Source of the DNA: Metopolophium dirhodum
Lineage: Eukaryota; Arthropoda; Insecta; Hemiptera; Aphididae
Direction: 5' to 3'
Assembly (NCBI RefSeq): GCF_019925205.1
Contig: NC_083561.1
Location: 10,911,217-10,975,216, forward strand
DNA length: 64,000 nt
Below the pieces are notes generated by a model, which did not search any database, was not told the origin of the DNA, and saw only the letters and a list, made by a program, of their open reading frames with translations. The position numbers were made by a program, and so were the translations under genes. How positions within the stretch are numbered: the stretch's first letter is position 1; each line of letters begins with the position of its first letter. Below are positions 20,760 through 35,700 of this stretch, piece by piece.

Positions 20760-23700
20760 CTATAAAGTGATGAGTCAAGGATACATTTATTCTAATTACT
20801 AACTTATCTACAAATTGCAATTTGTATATGGTTTATTTACACGCAAAATTATATTTCAATCATCCTGAATAAACCACAAGAGAAAAAATACGGTAATATA
20901 TTTGACATATCAGATAGGCCATTTGGGCTTAAGGATAATTTTTATCGCATTTAAAATGAACGTCAAGTGGAAAGATATTTTTACATTTATTGTTGCTGTT
21001 TATTTTTAGATTAATTAATGCGATTTTTATCATTTTGACAATATTGTTAAAATGTACGGCGAAACTTCAATCAAGCTCCTTTAAATAACCTAATAAATAG
21101 CTGTTTTTATGGTGCGTAGAATACATATTTTCAACATTTTAATACTTTGTACTTTCAAGTCATAATAGCCTCGCATGTATTTGAAACTCTGTCAACTTTA
21201 AAAAAAAATGGTTTTCCTACCTAAAGTAAAACTGTAGTATTTGAATTTAATTTTAAGTATATTATTCGTGTAGGTAGGTTAAATTAAATCTGTAAAAATG
21301 TGTTGAAACTAAAATATATAGCGTTTGTTAGTGGCTGATTATAGTATTAAATTAGGTTTATAAAAAAAGGATACAGTTTGATTCTCTCTCTAATTTTGTG
21401 TCTTTAGGCGGTCCTGGTAAGTTGAATATAACCAATTGAGCGTCTCTCGATCTACTGACAATGACTTCGTTCAGTTTAACAGCTGTGTGCATTCTCCTCA
21501 CATTATCTTCGTCTCTGAAAAAACATTAAGCGTTTTGAACCACAATGTAATACGCTACCGGTCACCAAGAATATAGCTAGGTAATAGGTATTATAATATT
21601 TTTATACTTACGGTCGCATTGTCGATGTAGACGAATCTGTTGTCTCTTTTGGCAGTGAGTCTTTTAACACTCCCGGTTTTTCACCATTACTAGTTGTTCG
21701 TTTCTCGTCGGCATCGAATGCACTATCAGCCTGTACGTTAAAGAGTTAGCGTTATGTATAATACAACTTACGTTTGTTATGCTTACAGGTTTCGATTTTT
21801 TCGCTTCGTCGTCCATGCTGGTTTCTTCCTGGAAACGCACTTTAGTAGCCGATCTTCCTTCCGAAGCGTCTTTTCTATGGTGCTGGTCTATTATGGATTG
21901 CACCTAAATTACCAAAACAAGACGGTTATACTGATTTGTAAAAATTATTATGTATCATTCAAGATAACAAAACGTTTCATGGTTTTTTGAAACATTTTGA
22001 ATGCCCGTCTAAAATGCACAGCTATACTGACAAACTGGATTAGATAAAACTATGTCAATGTACACAGCACGGTTGAAAACAATTACGATATCAAGCCTTA
22101 ATAAATTATTCTTGCATTAATAATAATTAATAACAATATATAGTATATACATGATACAGGTAAACTATTTTAATAAGAAATTATAACAGCTAATACATTG
22201 TAATGTTATTAGTATATATGTTGATTTAAACAAACAAAAATAGCGATAACGCATTGGTTGCTAATGAAAAAGTTGTGTTATAACTATCACGAGCTTTTAT
22301 CTAACATAGGACTATCAAAATATTTTACGTATCTAGTATTGAAAATCGTAAACAATTAAACCTAAAATATAATAATATATTCATGAAAATAATTAAAATC
22401 ACGTATGCATTAATATTATTATAAAATTATATTCTTATAAATTTATATTCTTCAATTAATATTAATGAAAATGTTATTCAAAAGCAATATTTATAAGTAT
22501 CTATAAAAATTAAAAAGTAACAATGCGGAATCGATAAATAAAACTTCTAATACTAAAATAATATATTCTACACAATGAAGCGTTTAAGTTTATGCAATCA
22601 TATATTATGTTAATACTTGAAATTTGCTTACGGTCTACACTACTCGGGTACACAATTAATATTTATCTACGAATTTTCAATTATCAACTAAGTTCATAAA
22701 AACTCTAAAGCGTTCCTAGAAGTTAAATAAACTGAAACAAACCAATGGTGTATTCTCTCCAGTCGATGTTTCTCGATTGAAATCTATGATATTACGCATC
22801 TTTTGTAAGCCAAAAAGATAAAACAACAAACCACAAGCCGTGTTTAAAGATAGTAAAAATGAAGGAATAATCGAAGTTGAAGTTTTATTAATTCATTGTA
22901 AAGTTTAATACAACAAAATGTAACGTTTTAACTTACCATTCCAAAGCTTTCTTTCTTATTAAGCCTGAGTTCCCTTAGCATTTGATTTCGCTGTTCCATC
23001 ATGAGTGTTCTTTCATATGTATAAGCTGATATATCGTTATTTGTCTGAAATATAAAAATCATTTTAATACGTATGTCTGTTTGAATATATTTTTTCGAAA
23101 CGCAATAGTGGTGAAAATTAGTAGGTACCATTTCAACCACTTCGACTTCTGCTGGTATTCTGAGTTGGTATAAGAAAGTCTTTAGATCCTTTTTCATCTG
23201 GATGGAGTTGTCGTCGGTCTGTGCCACTGTGAATATTCTCAACTTACAGTTTTTCCAGGTCCTGTGTTGTTTCAACAAGAAAGGTATGAGCATCAGAATG
23301 CCTCCGTCGTGTACGATCCACCAAATATCGATTGTGCCCGACAGCTATTATACAATTACATACGTGTGTACAATTACTGATTTATTGATTGTCGGTCGTT
23401 CAAAACCATTGTTGCAAAAATGTCTAATCTTAGTTTTTACCTTTGTCGCAGAGTCTGGGAACGATCTTATGCCTTTGGGTACAATTAGAGCCATTTTAGC
23501 AGCTGTTACGATACGAATGGTGTGTAGAAAAACTTGCCACGATCGGTCGTTCTCAGATTGTTGCCAGCTGTTCGGCCAGCCTAGAATCACGGTGTTGGGT
23601 TTTAATCCTCCAAGTCCAGCGATTTGTATCCTATATAGGTATAAGAATATGATACATATAGTCAATGACGTCATTGGAGTGTCACTCCGAAATTAAATAC

Positions 23701-26700
23701 GAAAACTCACAAATGGCTGAGTCCCTCTGATGTGTTTTTGGAGACTAAAACATCCGCAAATCCTTTGACCTTTTCCTCGTCCATCAACCTCACTAGTTCT
23801 TTCTTGGTGGCTTGCACATCGTGACCGGTTTTCTTGATGAAATCGCCCTCGATTACGGTCGCGCTCACTGTAAGACCTTTGCCTGCCTTAAGTTGGGAGA
23901 CCAGTGAGAATATCTTACGGTATTTTGGCAGGTCCGCGTTGAAGTTGACCAACATGAGAATCTGTGGACGCCAATTCTTGGTGTGTGGTGGCGCGTCTTC
24001 CAGTCTGAGCAAACTGTATCTCGCAGCCGATAAAGCTAAACCGCGCATACCGTCACCCCATTCCTTTTCCGCTCTGCGATAAAACACGATTATCAAAACG
24101 AATAATAATAGTTATGATTTATCGTGCACTATGTATTGCATGTAACTATATATTGTATTTTGGTCTGCGTCCCGGGTAAATAATTCGCAAAACCCGCAGG
24201 GAAATAATATTTTAATATTTAATACGTTCGATTAAACACGGTTTAAAACCGATTAATAAAAAAATAATGTGGCTTCTATATATTGTTATTATGTAGGTAC
24301 CTACCAAATATTATAATCGACGAAATTAATTATCGCCGAATTTTGTTTTTTCCCTCGCGCGTAGGTATAATACCATAATATAATATATAAGCCACAATAA
24401 TTATTATTTCAAACTCACCCTCGATACTCGATGTATTTGTAAATTATTCCCGCCATGCCCAGAGCTAACAGCGCGAAATACCAACTTGACATGAACATGA
24501 CAGCAATGCACAACACGAGTCCGGTGAACGATAGTGTCCTATAGAACAATTCATACGAAATCGAATTACACTAAAATACAGATACTGTGGTCTACACGTG
24601 GCGCTATATAATCAGACCCGTAGCCACTGGGGAGAGGGTGGGGCGGATCGCCCTGTCCATCCATAAACCCATCCGTTGGCACCCTAGCAAGTTTTTTAAT
24701 TAAAAATGTTTATAATTCTATTTAAAAAAACGCGCAAGAGATGTTCTATGGCCGAATGTATTATAACATTTCAAAATTAAAATTACATTATAATATTATG
24801 TACTAAAACTTAAAAGGCTTTATCTTTATACATTTTTATTGATGCGGGAAATTGCATCATTTTTAATCGCTTTTTCATAATATAAATTATAATATGTGTA
24901 GCTGTGTAGGTATTTAATTTTATAAATGTACAGCATCTGATACAATGTGGGAATTTTTTTAATACTTTATTAATGCTCAAATGGTCTGATGTAAGTTTAG
25001 AATATTGTATTTGATATAAAAAAAGTAAATTAAAAATTAGGCCATTGTGAGGTACTTATTTTTTATAATAAATAACCCACTCCTAAATTTCTGTTCTCTC
25101 CTTCCGAAGATCTGGCATTATTATGGGCTTGTTTACAATATTGATTAATTGTACGTTGCACGTGGTTTAAGATTATTTGTTATACGTACCAGTGATAGTA
25201 CTTAAACCTAGGTCTCCAGTTCGGCGTACGCAACAGCGTCTGCAAGACGCACGCCAAGTTGACGAACGCGTAACACATCAACAGGAACATGGCCAATAGC
25301 GGAGCGAGATTGTCGATGTTTCCGATCAGTATGCCGCACTGACACACGGCTACGGTTATCAGTAAAGCCCTAGTGGGTTCACCGGATGCCGAAGATTTGG
25401 CAAACGGTCGCAGGAACGGTATGATGTCGTCCTTGGCTATGGCCTGTGCGGGACAACACATTTCGAACGGTTGTTATTGCACATAATATTATTAACGCCG
25501 TTTGCGAACAACTAATATTTACATTAAAATAATTGACGGGATCAAGACGATCGATCATACTATATTATACGAGGAGATCATAATACAATAAGCTATACTT
25601 GTTTTTATTATTTTAGGACTTGGCGACTTACCTGCAACAGCCTCGGCGCCCCGGTGAGACTTTGAAGTCCGGCTCCCAATGTCGATAGTGTCGCGCCAAC
25701 CAAAATAACCCATTCGTTTGGCCATGCTATGTTGGCCACTACCAGACGTCCTCCAATGCTCTGACCAAACCTATGAACATTAGAAACACACATATAGGTA
25801 CAAGTTGTTACAACTGATCGACAACTCTTATCGAAAGACAGTCGATGTATGGGTGTATATGTTTTAATTTCATTACGATGTTTAACAATAATCGTCTCAT
25901 GAGATATAACTATATATAAGAAATATTGGACGATATAACGAAATAGATAATCAATAATATTATAGGCATCTATAATATATAATGATAAACGCTTAGTTCT
26001 GTGGTTATTATTTGAAATCCAAAACCCGAAAACGATTGATCGAAATTATTGCAGCAAATGCACGATGCACTTTTACTTACGAAGAAAATATAATAATTAT
26101 TTGATTAGGTTTATTCGTTACCATACCGTTTGATTGAATTTCGAGCCGGAAAATCTTTAGGAAATACTAATATAATATAATGTTAATCGTATTGAAATAA
26201 CGGAAACTTGAAAATTGTATATATTATAATAAGCAACTATACACGTTGACTGCCTCGATGGCTATTTCACTTATAATAAAAGGTCGTTCTTTAATCTCGA
26301 GAAAAGGTTTACTTAAACGAGAATAAATTTAAGTGCAACATGATTAAGTGTAGCATTTTAATTTAATTTCTCAACAAATATATATTTTTTTTATAGAATT
26401 CAGTTAATTCGATTAATTTAAGTCAAAATAAATTAAAATAACAAAACAATAAACGTAGGTATTAGGTACTAAATCTAATATCGTGGAAACACCGAGAAAG
26501 TACAGTTAAACGATTAGAACTATGATGGTTTAATCGAATGTACCTACATAATAGTTATCATATCGAAGATGTATATAACCTAAATGTGGTCTGATGTGCA
26601 TAAAACATACACTGTCTGCAACATAAGCAGATTAAGATATAGTCGAGCCTAACATATTTTATTGAAATATATTTTTATTAAACATGAAAAAAAAATAATT

Positions 26701-29700
26701 TTAAATCTTTTAAAAAAAAATCATGACTTATTTTCGCATATTATATTGTATTATGTATTATGTATATATATATATGTATTATCATATTCAGGCACTACCC
26801 GCCGACAACTGTCGTAACTATATCCCTGCATCCATATAATACACGGCTGTAGATAATATATTAATATTTGACGTCGACGACGTAGCGGATTTAGTTTGGT
26901 ATAATGTTCTTCAAAGTTGATGATTTGAATTTTGAATCCATATATACGATAAGATAATGTCTGATGCATTATTGAATCGAAGTTGTGTATATAATATGGT
27001 GAAAACTACAAAGTGGACGAGTCGCTTCCGCCGTTATGTCTTACTATCTATAAGAGTCTAATAAAATACGTAAAGTATGCTATGCAAGACGGTGCTCGAA
27101 AATATAATTTTTTCATTTACAAAGTATAAGATACAAATAATATAGTCCTTTTTCAGATAACCTATACAAAAAAAAACAGCATATAAATAAAAAAGAGATA
27201 ACAACAATCCTGCTATGGTACAGTATATAGGTAGTCTCTTTTAGGACATTCAGCTAAAATTATGTTCCATTGAATATATTAACCTCACTGTCCGTTCTTT
27301 TCATTGGTAAAATCAATTTTGTGCACTCAGTTATTTGATTGATTTTGAATAAGTACAGATGAAAATAATGACTGTAGGAAATGTATTTAAATCGAATGAT
27401 ATCAGCACCAGATTAAAATGTAGCTATTCAATTTTTTTCTTTCAAATAAAGGAAGTGGTAAATGATTGTATGAGAGCAACAAATGTAATTTCTTAAGTGG
27501 GTGCTTTTTTATGCTTACTTGTCTCTTAGTAGTAAATTATCAACTGTAGCTCCGAATAGTAAGACGGCAGACAGGTAAACCGATGATGTACTCAGAATAG
27601 CCAATATTGTACCAATGGGAATTGATTTTTGTGCATCTGCTAGATCTCCGGATCTGTTAGAACCAGCCATGATTCCTAATGAAAAATAAACAAATAAATA
27701 ACAATTATAGAAATAATAATAATACAAAAAAATTCAAAAAAAAAATAAAAATACTGACCAGTTACGGACGGAAAGAATATGCCAATAAGTATGGTGAATG
27801 TTGTAGTGATATCTACCATTACCATATTATACGTATTCTTACTCGATGCCAGGATATCTTCTTGGAGATGACCTCTGGCTATGTACTGTCCTTTTTCCAA
27901 AAAGTTACCAAAGATATTTTCTGTAACATATAAAGCACAGTTTATAGTTCACATTAATAATGTTGACATTTTTTTTATTTGGTTAAAACAAAATAGTTAT
28001 TATAAGTCTAACGAATTTAATTGAAAACATTATAAAGTGTTTTAATATAATTTAGTTAATAATTACCATATCAAATAGATGTTTTTTTATAAATTGTTTC
28101 GAATAAGTGCATATCGCTAAGGCACAATAACCATAAATGAAAAATCTTAGGTTTTTACAATTAACTTTTAGCGTAGGTATACCGTATACCTAATGTTTTA
28201 CTGTGGTATTAATTTAACTATTTAAGTAAATAACGCAAACAATGTCTACATTCAGTATTTTTGCGTAGTTGGACCAGTTGTAGTAAAAATGTTTTAATAT
28301 TTACTTTGTTATTTCAGGAAATCTATACGGGTATAATAAGTCAGTAGGTACCTAGGTAGTGTTATAAAATGGATACCTAATTTATAATAACTTGGGTACA
28401 TAATATTATTTGATGCGAATCGTACATATTATATGCTATTATTATTAATTTTCCTATACGAAACACGAACCAAAGAAAACGCCGCTGCTAATGCCCCGAA
28501 TGCCTTTCACGATCGATGTATTATGCTTGGTGAAGTAGTCCTCGCACGCTCCGGTTCCATTGGCGCAGTACATGTTGTGCAAGTAACCGCCTATCGCTTT
28601 GTTACAGTGTTTCAAGTCCATGTCCTTCAGTAGCCGATTTCCCAGCGAACACATGCTGAAAAGTCACACGAACGCGTGTACAACGTTAGGACAATCATAA
28701 TATTATGGTTATATATTGATAATATAACGATAAAAAAAAACCGTAAGACGGGCTCAGGGCGACCGGTTTGGTATACTTAGGTGCTTACTAGAGTTTATCG
28801 CTGCCATGGAAGTTATAAAAAATGCCCACGTATACAGACAATATGGACAGCAGCACGCAGGCCAGGGCCACGGACGCGAATTTGTTGACGAACTTCACGC
28901 CGACGTACACGATCGAGCTCATGACCATCAGCAATATTGTCCCGTACACGCGGAAATTGTTGTACATTATGCTGTTGTCTTTGGAGAAGTCGCCGAAAAT
29001 CGATAAGCTTGGCGCCATGTACGTCTATCGAAACATAATAAAGTTCGACGTTTGAAATAGAAGCTGTCGTAATTTTTGCACACATGTGACTTACAACATA
29101 CGATAATATTATTATTATTATTATTATTGATATTTATTTTTTCGAAAAAGCGTTATTATTGTTTCGCCGTTTCTTTTATGCTTCGCATCGATTTAGAATT
29201 GAAAGAATAAATATGAATTATAAATATCCTATCGTACAAGCATAGTTTGTTTGGTTTTACCATTTATTATATTATACCATTATAATATATGGTTTGCTTA
29301 TTATATTTAGTAAACTATATGTGATTAGGTAATCAATGGTTAAAGTGGAGGATACAGGAAGGGAACGAAATCCAGCTCCTACTTAAAACTTACATTTTGC
29401 ATCCCCTTTTGTGAACTATTAATTTTAATCTAACCACGAGTCGTTTAGCTGTTGTTAACCCACTTAAAATATTAAGTATCATACATATTATAAAAAAATG
29501 TTGACGGCTTTATAGTTTATACCTTTTTTCAATTTTTTTAAAAAAATGTAAGTTATTCTAATTAGGCAGTATTAAACTTTTTCAAAAATGTTTAGAATGT
29601 TTTTTTTTATTACTTTGTTATGTTTCAAAAATATTTACAATATACTGACTTTATAATCAATAAGTTAGTAACACCATTATATTATGTCATTATATCAAGG

Positions 29701-32700
29701 ACAATTGAAAAAACCAAAATGTTCACAAATCAAGGAAAACTGTAACACATTTCCTGACGACTATAAGCACTCAGAAGAAGTTTATATGTAAAAAATGAAA
29801 ATTAAACGATCGACAGTGTCAAAATAAATCTACCTAAATTTTAAACATTGTTTTTGATGCTTTAAAAATGTCGTGTCAGACTAAAACGTGGTATGTAGGT
29901 TTTGAAAAGGTAATGGCAATAGCACGTTTTAAAGTTGTTCCTAATTCTGTTGATGCAAAACGCATTATTGCCGGCAATACCACGTTTTAAAGAAAAATGT
30001 AATATTAGAAATACCAAGTTTTGCAATGATATCAAGTATGCCCCAATACAAGTAACTTAGGAAATAATACGTTTTTACTTGAACATGATTGAACATGATA
30101 ATATCACTTTTGCTTTGACATTAAATGTGGCAATATCACGTTATGTATGAACATCAGTTTTAAAATAAATTTTATTCACAAAAGTAATCATACAATTTAA
30201 TTCTGAATGCAAAATCGAATTCCTCACATTTTTTCCCATAAAAATCGATGTTTAACTCGATTTTAAAAATTTTGGCAATAATACGTTTTAGATTGTAACC
30301 CCTCAATTGGAAAATGTATTGGATTAAAAATATACTTATTAAAAATGTAATTTAATATTTTTAAAATAGTAATATTACCAACTACCTACTATTGTATATT
30401 AAAACAATTAGGTAGGTTTTAAATTTGCTTAGTTATTAATTTCATAATCAAGTGTTCATAGCATAAACTCATTAAAATGTTTATGGTTAAAATAATGTGA
30501 TAATAAATATTGATTATTTGGTATCTTGTAATGAAAATAAAGCTCACGCAAAAATATTATGAGCCAATAAATTATTACAAGTACCCATGCCCAATGCCCA
30601 TAGTCCCTCGAGATGTATTTCCATATTTTAACCGCTTCGGCCTATCGACGAGTAACTTACGAGAATGATTTCAACGGCCCCGATGATGTACATAGATGCG
30701 GCCAGTGTGATACCGGTGTAGAAGAGCATACCGACAGCTCCCCCGCACTCGGGACCCAACGACCTGGATATCAAGAAGTACGGTCCACCAGCAGGCACAA
30801 CGCCGTTCGTGGCTATGGCACTCATCGAAATAGCAGTCAACATTGTCTGAAAAAATAAATCCGTTCATTAAAATGGACTGGGGATGCATTTTATCTAAAA
30901 GGGTACATGGCCAGTTGGTGGTGGGGGCAGTTTTCGCACCGCGTAATATATTACAACTACGTCAAGTTGACATCGGAGTTCAATCTCCGCGAGGGAGAAG
31001 AAAATAATCGTTAAAATCATGGTTTCGTTATGTACATTTAAATAATTGGACGAGCGTACAAATAATGTGATGCGCGCGCATATACAGAATACAATAATAA
31101 TATATTATAATGTATACTCGCGTGGGTGAATGGCTTAGAAAACGTACTCATATATACCTATTATATAATATTTATATTATATAAATATTACATACATGCT
31201 TACATACTTACATACATATATACATACATACATGCATGCTTACATATAACATACATATATACATACTTACATACATACATACATACATATATACGGTATA
31301 GTGCATAATGGGTTGCATTAAGATAATTAAACCATAAATGTAATAGGGAGTGATATGAGCGTTATGAATAATGGTTGTAAAATGATCCCTTCGTGCGTAT
31401 CACGGTTGTTGGATTTTTCGTTTAACCTATAAATGTAATGGTTTATGTAACGAAATCTGAAAAAAACATAATCGTCGTTTTAATCATCGTTTTTATGGAC
31501 TTCAATACAGTGCGTCTAATTCAAGGAATCCGTTTTTTCATACACGCCTTTATATTTCTTTTTTCCAAACACCATGCGCGTTTCAGGAAATACTCGTAAC
31601 CAGGAAATTTTGAAAAATATTTATAGTCCTTGTATAATAATAATAATAATATAGACATCGAAAACGGGCAATATCCCGGTGCAGTATTTTATGGGGTGGT
31701 TTATCCAGTGACGTAACTAGGATTTATTTTCGGAGAGGGTGATATATTGAGTACAAACCATATTCGTAAGGAAAAACGGTTCTTTGGCCATTTTCAAATA
31801 TTCAAATAGAATATACCACGAGGACGTTTTTGATATTATATATTGTAATATGATGTTGAAGTATAATACCATCAACAGCCGTGGTCATCCATATCCTTAT
31901 CCTTATATAATATTATTATATATAAAAGAAACAGACCTTGTTATGTACCACGTTTCTGACGTCACTATTGAACTTTTTTACGCAAAATTGTCTGAATATT
32001 CCTACATTCTTTTTTTACTCATTATTAGCCAGTGTAAGGGAAGAAACATTATATTTCGTTTTTTCTACTTTTCCAACAAAACTATTGATTAATTTCACGC
32101 TTTAATTGTTTTTTCACGAGTAAAGCTAAGTCATTCCACCAATAGTTTATACAAATTAAAATGACATAGGTATAGCTACGGTTTTTATACAACATAACTG
32201 TAAAATTCGTCAGGTAATATATTAACATCGTATTGTGTATCTCAAAAATTGACAATTTGAATTTAACAAAACAATTTGGAGGGCCAGTAGTAGGAACAAC
32301 TGGTTATATTATAAATCTATAGCCTATAAATAGGGAAATACTTTGTGTCCCATCGTATACAGTACTACAGTACTCGTATATATGTTTTACACTTTTACTA
32401 ATACGAATTCCAATCAATTTGAAACAATCATTATTTCGATGATATTATGCGGTTGGTCTGCACGTCATCGCATGCATTTGATCTTGAGTATAGACTTTTG
32501 GCCTCGGAGCTACTCATTTTCTGGATGGAATTTATACGAATGTATCTGCCCTGCATATTATAAAAGCGATGAAAAACTAATAGCAGAAACTCGTAAGTAA
32601 TTAATAGTAGAGGAGCATCATAATGTATAACGTATGGAAAATATGCGTCAGAGGATAAATTAATATTTGAAATATTCGAAAGACGCCGTGCCGTCTTAAC

Positions 32701-35700
32701 GATGTTCAAACCTGTAATTATTCATAAAGAATAACTTTTGATTAAAATACGGAATTCTGAAGCGTATAGAGTTTATAACGGCATGCCATGACGCACATAG
32801 AGACATCACGCTTGCATGAACTTAATTCGAATTCTGTACACCTACTGCGTACATTATAACAAACAAGTTAGAAGAATCCTCCACCCAGTCGCTTATGAGC
32901 GACCTTTATAATTTTTAGCGATAATAATAATGCACACGGGCAGAAATAAAATTTCAGTCAAAACGCGCAATAACGTCCCTCTTACAAGGGTAGAATATAC
33001 GTATAACGAGCACGCGTTGGCGGTAAGTATACTTTTCGTAAAATGACTGAAGGGGCGGGGGATTGTAACGGCTAAAAAAAGCTCGTTAATTGATCGTTAA
33101 CAACACAAAGCAGTGGTCGGACCAGCCTGCGTATTCGAATAAGCAGCGTACCAGCTGTTTGTTTGACTATAATATTGTAACATTTAACAAACCGTTCGCC
33201 TGAAAACTAAAATGAATCGCAGACGCAGTCAAATGGGCGAATGGAGGCAAATGAAAATAAAAAATGAATAAAGTTATGCAAATTATGAACAATTTCAAAA
33301 TATTTTTGTTTTCCCCAAGTTTGTGAAAATGCATTACTTTAATAATACATAACTTTATGTGCGTTAATAATTTATGATATTGGTATGTAATATTAATAAT
33401 TTATTTTACATACAAAAATTAATATTGTTCAAGTTAAAATTAATAGATTATGTTGTCATATACGATTACAAAGGTTTTAAAATTTAAACAGACCACCTAT
33501 TCAACTATATATTTTAAATGTTTAAAGCGACAACCAAGTAGGTACCAACTTTTTTAAGTAATAATTTTGCAATGATCTATAACTGTTGGCTATCTTTGCA
33601 GTTGGCATATACCTACTATTTGTTCATTAATCATTAAGTATAAGATAAAAGGCGGTTGCTCAATGAAGTATTATTTTTTTAGTGAAATTGTGTATATTAG
33701 AGATAAATACCAACATATACCCATATAATAAAAATAAAACGATGAAAAAGATGGCCATATAATAATATTAGGAAGTGAACTAGATATTACTATTATTGTC
33801 AAGTCGCATGGGACAAATATGAGGATAGTTGAGAAGAAGATAGAGTGATTTTCGAAAGAGATCAATTCTAGTAAAATGTGCTTGAGATTGACGAAGTTAA
33901 CTGAAGCTTTATAATGTTATGAGCTTTGAGAGCGACTGACGATTAGCAAAAATATTCAATGATCATGGACCGTTAATCTATTGTCGCGTAATTATTATAG
34001 TTGGTGTTGTATTTTATATTTTATTTATGCATAATATTATATCAGACTTACCACGCAGCAACAGGTGAACACGATTCCGAACCCGTAGACGACGCCCGCC
34101 GTGCCGACCACCCACGACAGCCGAATGAACAAAATTACTCCAAAGATGTTCTGCACGCAAGGCAGGTAGACGCCGACCAGCGTGCCCATCCTGGACGATC
34201 CCTGTTTGGCAGTGGTCGACTTGGTGTCGGACTCCACCAGATTCGGGATGGTGTTCGAATAGTCGGCGATCGAGTTGAGGAAAGTGGGTACCCGCGGCCG
34301 GTCATCCATTTCATCCTGCAATCAGTCCGGCACACAATGATAAGAGCTCGTTATGCCGTAGTAATCATAATGTCGTGATCATCATATTTCTATTGCCGTT
34401 GTCTGTCTGATCGTCGGCGTAAGTCGATTGGGTTTTAAAAATAATTTTCGTATAAACGTATGTACACATTATATTATAATATACCAATTTTGTATCTATC
34501 CTCAATGATTTTATTTATATTTCAACGGTTCCAAACAATTATTAAGTGGATGTCACATCCGATTTTGTGGTCTCCGTCTTACAAGACGTGCTAACATAGC
34601 AAATTTATGTTCAGCAGTTCACGTTTAGCATCGATAGTCTTAATATAAGTGTTAATTTATCTATTTTCAAACTTAATATTATTACTGAATGGTGGTCATT
34701 ATAGCAACCACTTAAAAAAATGCCCCAATATAGCAAGGGGGAGGTCCTCAAGTCGTAAATGTATTTTTATATGTACTTAACACCACAATTGAAAAAGTTA
34801 GTAAAGTTAGTTTTCGATTATTTATTATTAATTATGCTCTTTAAAGGGTTAAGCTTAACTTATCAATTCAATCTTACATGAAAACTAATGAAGCTAAACT
34901 TGAACTGCTGAGCATAAATTTGGTATGTTTATCATTTGTAAGTCGGAGACAACAAATGTGGGCATGGCAATGTAGTCGCTCCTAATACACGATAATCACA
35001 AATCAGTATAATTGTATTGAACACAGTTAGAATTGAAAATTTATAGGTTATATTCATTGTATTTAAATAATAATAATGGAGTTCTGTAGTTCTGTAATAA
35101 TACAAATACATATGAGCGGGTTTCTATTATCCACGGGAGTTTTAAAAATTTAATTTGTGTACGTAAAGTTGAGACGCTGTGCAGAACTTCATATTATTTC
35201 TGATATCCTAGTAATCATGAAATATAATAGGTATTATCAAATGTTGTACTACTACGAAACGTTTTACCTAAATATTATTTTGAAATATTAATTAGTAACT
35301 GGTAATCATACAAATAAAAAAGAGTATGAATATTTAAAATTCCCAAATTTTATTAATATGTATACAGCCACTATATGTATAATATTTTGATATATATATG
35401 CATACTATGTAGTTAAATGTAAATGAAAACAGAAAACTTTTAAAATAATAATGGAATTCAACTATTAAGTTTTAAATATTATTATAAATGTTTAACATTC
35501 AGTTTAATAATTTATTTACTAAAAAAACTGGATAGGTGACTTTTTAAAGATAGACTTATTTTTAATGAAGCAAATCGTATCACACTTATCTTGGTATAAT
35601 TTAAAACTACTATTACTTAGTTAATTATGTTCAATAAAACAGAATGCATTATAGTTGTAGGTGTAACATATTTTTCAATACCTATATGAGTAGATATTAT

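Noticed and set aside
28806..29085. Several ORFs on both strands over KCC exon 4
   Set aside because: Only the minus-strand frame matches KCC; the others are GC-rich shadows of the exon.
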